Positions 61,862-64,000 of a stretch of DNA of 64,000 bases are shown here, piece by piece (the stretch's first letter is position 1; every line of letters begins with the position of its first letter). The stretch is taken from assembly GCF_000145035.1 (NCBI RefSeq), contig NC_014387.1:2904001-2968000 (forward strand), given 5' to 3'. The translations under genes were made by a program, and so were the position numbers. The stretch comes from Butyrivibrio proteoclasticus B316 (GTDB taxonomy: Bacteria > Bacillota > Clostridia > Lachnospirales > Lachnospiraceae). The notes beneath the pieces were generated by a model. That model saw only the letters and a program-made list of their open reading frames with translations. It did no database searches and had not been told where the DNA came from.

Positions 61862-61906
61862 ATTATAACTACCGGAAATGATCGTCCGTTCCCGGTAACG
61901 TTTCCA
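61862..61906 (-). promoter_or_regulatory. malQ promoter element and LacI/CcpA-type operator
   Basis: TATAAT on the - strand (61862-61867) and a pseudo-palindrome TGGAAACGTTACCG (61893-61906), which matches most cre/LacI-family operator positions, centred about 44 nt upstream of the expected start point. The -35 is not consensus. Likely target of the regulator at 59188 or of CcpA. Confidence 0.55.
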
Positions 61907-61983
61907 TAATCTTACTCTACCACTCTTATCGCATCATCGCAACCAGATTTTTTACAGTGGTAAAAAATACATCTTGTGCAAGC

Positions 61984-62020
61984 GAAAGGCTCTGCAGGAT
62001 TATCGACTGCAGGGCCTTTC
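61984..62020 (-). terminator. Hairpin after the PfkB-like gene
   Basis: A 14-bp stem with one mismatch (61984-61997 with 62007-62020), 9-nt loop; 20 nt past the stop. Weak T-run. Confidence 0.6.
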
Positions 62021-62039
62021 TGTGAATAGTCACTTTGTA

Positions 62040-62978
62040 TTATGAATTTGACTCAAACTCACTCTTTTTAATACCCCAGATCAGATTTCTCCACTGTTCA
62101 AGCTGATCTGTTGTCATGAAACCATTTGAGGTTCCCATATAACCTATCTTGTAGGAGGCAAACAAAAGTGCATTTTTTATTGCATTGACGCTGTCTCCTG
62201 TCTCCATGTAATAATGCAGGAAGCAGGCAAACAGGGCATTTCCTGCACCGATCGTGTTTACAACTTCATTAGTCTTAACTGTATTATAATGCACTCTGAG
62301 ATTATGAGTCTTATCGAATAGTATAAGGCCCTCACTACCTTGTCCCAGGATTATTATTTCAGTTCCATAAGTTCCTGATATTCTGTCGATGAAATCATAT
62401 GGATCTTCTGCAAGTGTGTCATCACTGAAATAAAGGACCTTGGCCGGTTCAAGGAAATCTGTATTATAAATCTCTTTTTCTGGCTTGTAGCTTCTGATAT
62501 TAACTGCAATAGGTTTATTTCTGGCCGCTGCCTCTTTTGCAAAAGGCCTGCAGAAATTGGCATTAGCAAGAACCATCATATCACACGCCTCTGCTATTGG
62601 TGCCACCATGGACATATCGTAAACATTTTCTCTCAGATCTTTGATATCCTCAAAGATCTGCTGTTTGCGGTTTTTATCGTACAGAACAACCTCTGTTGGA
62701 GTTTCCTTCATCTGCGGAATAATATATTCCGTAGAAAGAGTAATCTTTCTGTCAGGAGGATTGATCATGCCAAGATCCTGATTTCTTCCAACAATAGACA
62801 TGAAAGTCACATCATCTCCAAGCCATTCAAGAGCCAGGGATTCATTGTATGCATCGCCGCCCATTGCTGTAAAGATTGACTCATTAGCACTGGTAATCGG
62901 AGCATAGCTAACCGGGATTTTATCCACTCTGACTATAGTCTCAATCTGCGTAACTCCTGCTACTAAGAACTTGCTCAT
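62040..62978 (-). CDS. PfkB-family carbohydrate kinase with altered catalytic motif
   Basis: 312 residues of the ribokinase fold: N-terminal VAGVTQIETIVRVDKIP, AMGGDAYNESLALEWLG and VGRNQDLG (first signature). The second signature, normally DTxGAGDxF, reads NTIGAGNALF with Asn241 and Asn247; Asn247 stands where the catalytic Asp should be. Either it is inactive and binds sugar as a sensor, or another residue acts as base. ATG at 62978 with AGGAGG 7 nt upstream. It lies 42 nt after the TetR gene, so they are probably co-regulated. Confidence 0.85.
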   Translation of the reverse strand: MSKFLVAGVTQIETIVRVDKIPVSYAPITSANESIFTAMGGDAYNESLALEWLGDDVTFMSIVGRNQDLGMINPPDRKITLSTEYIIPQMKETPTEVVLYDKNRKQQIFEDIKDLRENVYDMSMVAPIAEACDMMVLANANFCRPFAKEAAARNKPIAVNIRSYKPEKEIYNTDFLEPAKVLYFSDDTLAEDPYDFIDRISGTYGTEIIILGQGSEGLILFDKTHNLRVHYNTVKTNEVVNTIGAGNALFACFLHYYMETGDSVNAIKNALLFASYKIGYMGTSNGFMTTDQLEQWRNLIWGIKKSEFESNS

Positions 62979-63020
62979 ATTTAAGCCTCCTTGTACTTCA
63001 TGCTTCAAAATATCCAAAAA

Positions 63021-63626
63021 CTACTCTTTTATAGACATCTCTCTTATCATATCTATGTACTCTAATGCTTCCTGCATAAATATATCGGCTCTAAAGTTGT
63101 CGCTCTTTACATCTTTATCTATAAGTCCCTGAACAGTAAAATCCATCACATCCCAGGTTTTTCTGTAATCAGCTTTATCTGTCAGCCTTGTGACATCCGC
63201 CCTTTCCCGAAGAGCCTCCATTATCCTATGATACTTATCTCTTCTTTCACTGATCTCGTCTACCGCCTCTAAGTAGTCTTCCTCATCAGCCTTATTCAGG
63301 AAAAGAAATATATAGGGATACTGGGCCATGGATGCTACTTTTGCGGACAGTATCTGCTCATACAGCTCAAAATAACCATTTTCATTTTTTTCCACATGCC
63401 CCGTAAGCTCAAGTGTGACGAACCTTGTGGCGTAGTCATACAAAAAAGCGTATACACCTATTTTACTGCCAAAATAATGAAACAGAAGGCCCTTGCTGAT
63501 TCCGGCAGTCTTTACAATCTCATCTGTGCTGGCATGGTAATAGCCATATTGTGAAAAGACTTTAAGTGCGGCATTTATCATCCTGTCCTGTTTTTCTTTT
63601 TTTAAGTCCCAAAATTTTTCATTCAT
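63021..63626 (-). CDS. TetR-family transcription regulator
   Basis: 201 residues. N-terminal helix-turn-helix DRMINAALKVFSQYGYYHASTDEIVKTAGISKGLLFHYFGSKIGVYAFLY is typical of TetR. The ligand domain has no match I can name. Immediately upstream of the PfkB-like gene, so its ligand may be a sugar or metabolite of that enzyme. ATG at 63626 with AGGG close upstream. Confidence 0.92.
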   Translation of the reverse strand: MNEKFWDLKKEKQDRMINAALKVFSQYGYYHASTDEIVKTAGISKGLLFHYFGSKIGVYAFLYDYATRFVTLELTGHVEKNENGYFELYEQILSAKVASMAQYPYIFLFLNKADEEDYLEAVDEISERRDKYHRIMEALRERADVTRLTDKADYRKTWDVMDFTVQGLIDKDVKSDNFRADIFMQEALEYIDMIREMSIKE

Positions 63627-63803
63627 CCCTGTGCCCGCCTATATTGATGCCAATTGACCATTTCAGTCTACATTTAATATAACATATAAGCCAAGGGGCA
63701 TACAAACGATTTACCGTTATTTATCAATTTTTAATCAATAGTGCTTTTATTTGTGATTAAATTGTATTAAAATTAGTTTATCGCTTGATAGGAGGGGCTT
63801 TTT

Positions 63804-64000
63804 ATGTCCAAAAATAACAGCTTTGGTAAATTTATTGTATTTTGTGCTGCTGTAGGTGCTGCTGCAGCTGGAGCATATTATTACTTATCCAAGAAAGACA
63901 AGGAACTTGCCGACAATCTTGACGATGACGATTATGAAGACTTCGATGATTTCGAGGAAGATGATGATTACTCTTCAGAGATCAAATTTGGTCGCAAGTA
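63804..64000 (+). CDS. Small membrane protein with acidic tail (cut by window edge)
   Basis: ATG at 63804 with a strong AGGAGGG 7 to 8 nt upstream. 65 codons fit: a short polar start, one membrane helix (FIVFCAAVGAAAAGAYYYL), then a run of acidic residues (DDDDYEDFDDFEEDDD) and IKFGRK. The last two bases (TA) may begin a stop codon or continue, so the true end is unseen. It resembles small YtxH-type single-pass proteins in layout, but family is not certain. Confidence 0.65.
   Translation, partial: MSKNNSFGKFIVFCAAVGAAAAGAYYYLSKKDKELADNLDDDDYEDFDDFEEDDDYSSEIKFGRK

Overview
The window looks like low-to-moderate GC Firmicutes DNA, most likely an anaerobic gut or rumen member of the Lachnospiraceae (Butyrivibrio/Roseburia-like). 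Reasons: GGAGG-type ribosome sites, a DUF4250 protein after ClpB, a SEC-C protein, a COG2426 exporter, TupA-like ATP-grasp and class B sortase-like proteins, and many envelope glycopolymer genes. This placement is inference from gene content. No rRNA, tRNA, CRISPR array or complete insertion sequence was seen.

Region 1 (1-2858, - strand): the start of a secreted protein cut by the window edge, a threonyl-tRNA synthetase that lacks the TGS domain, and a SEC-C protein. Region 2 (2961-14847) is the most interesting part: a paeninodin-like lasso-peptide (RiPP) locus. A 62-residue precursor gene on the + strand (6768-6956, with its own terminator) sits between two - strand operons. One holds the B2 leader protease, an ABC exporter, a response regulator and a histidine kinase. 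The other, eight tightly packed or overlapping genes, holds two Alg14/Alg13-like glycosyltransferase halves, a polyprenyl sugar-phosphate transferase, PqqD/B1, a family 2 glycosyltransferase, a nucleotidyltransferase, an HPr-kinase-like kinase and an asparagine-synthase-like cyclase. Lasso maturation and lipid-linked sugar assembly are thus interleaved in one transcription unit. The predicted core peptide does not fit the usual 7-9 residue ring rule.

Region 3 (15127-18644): dapF, a methyltransferase, a COG2426 membrane protein and hisC. Region 4 (18947-24719, - strand): an exopolysaccharide control operon of tyrosine phosphatase, chain-length protein, tyrosine kinase with a repeated Tyr tail, Ig-like anchored protein, LCP ligase, a sortase-B-like lipoprotein without its catalytic Cys, and a secreted Ala-rich coiled-coil protein. 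Region 5 (24915-37621): DUF4250, clpB, a cob(I)alamin adenosyltransferase beside a B12-type reactivation-like protein, GT8, DUF308, engB, a 41-bp tandem repeat joined to a 156-bp palindrome, then clpX, clpP, a PMT-like membrane glycosyltransferase, tig with a histone-like tail, and a CYTH protein.

Region 6 (37788-59129): DJ-1/PfpI protein, then a cell-surface polysaccharide locus. It contains flippase, sugar nucleotidyltransferase, GHMP kinase, FrhB-like and pyruvyl transferase proteins, GT92-like, CotH, VanZ, O-antigen-ligase-like polymerase, GT2, a Wzz/tyrosine-kinase fusion with a degenerate P-loop, two acyltransferases and TupA-like ATP-grasp. A large secreted papain-like protease and a QueC-like PP-loop protein follow. 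Region 7 (59188-64000): LacI regulator, malQ, a PfkB-type kinase with Asn in place of the catalytic Asp, TetR regulator and the start of a small membrane protein cut by the right edge.
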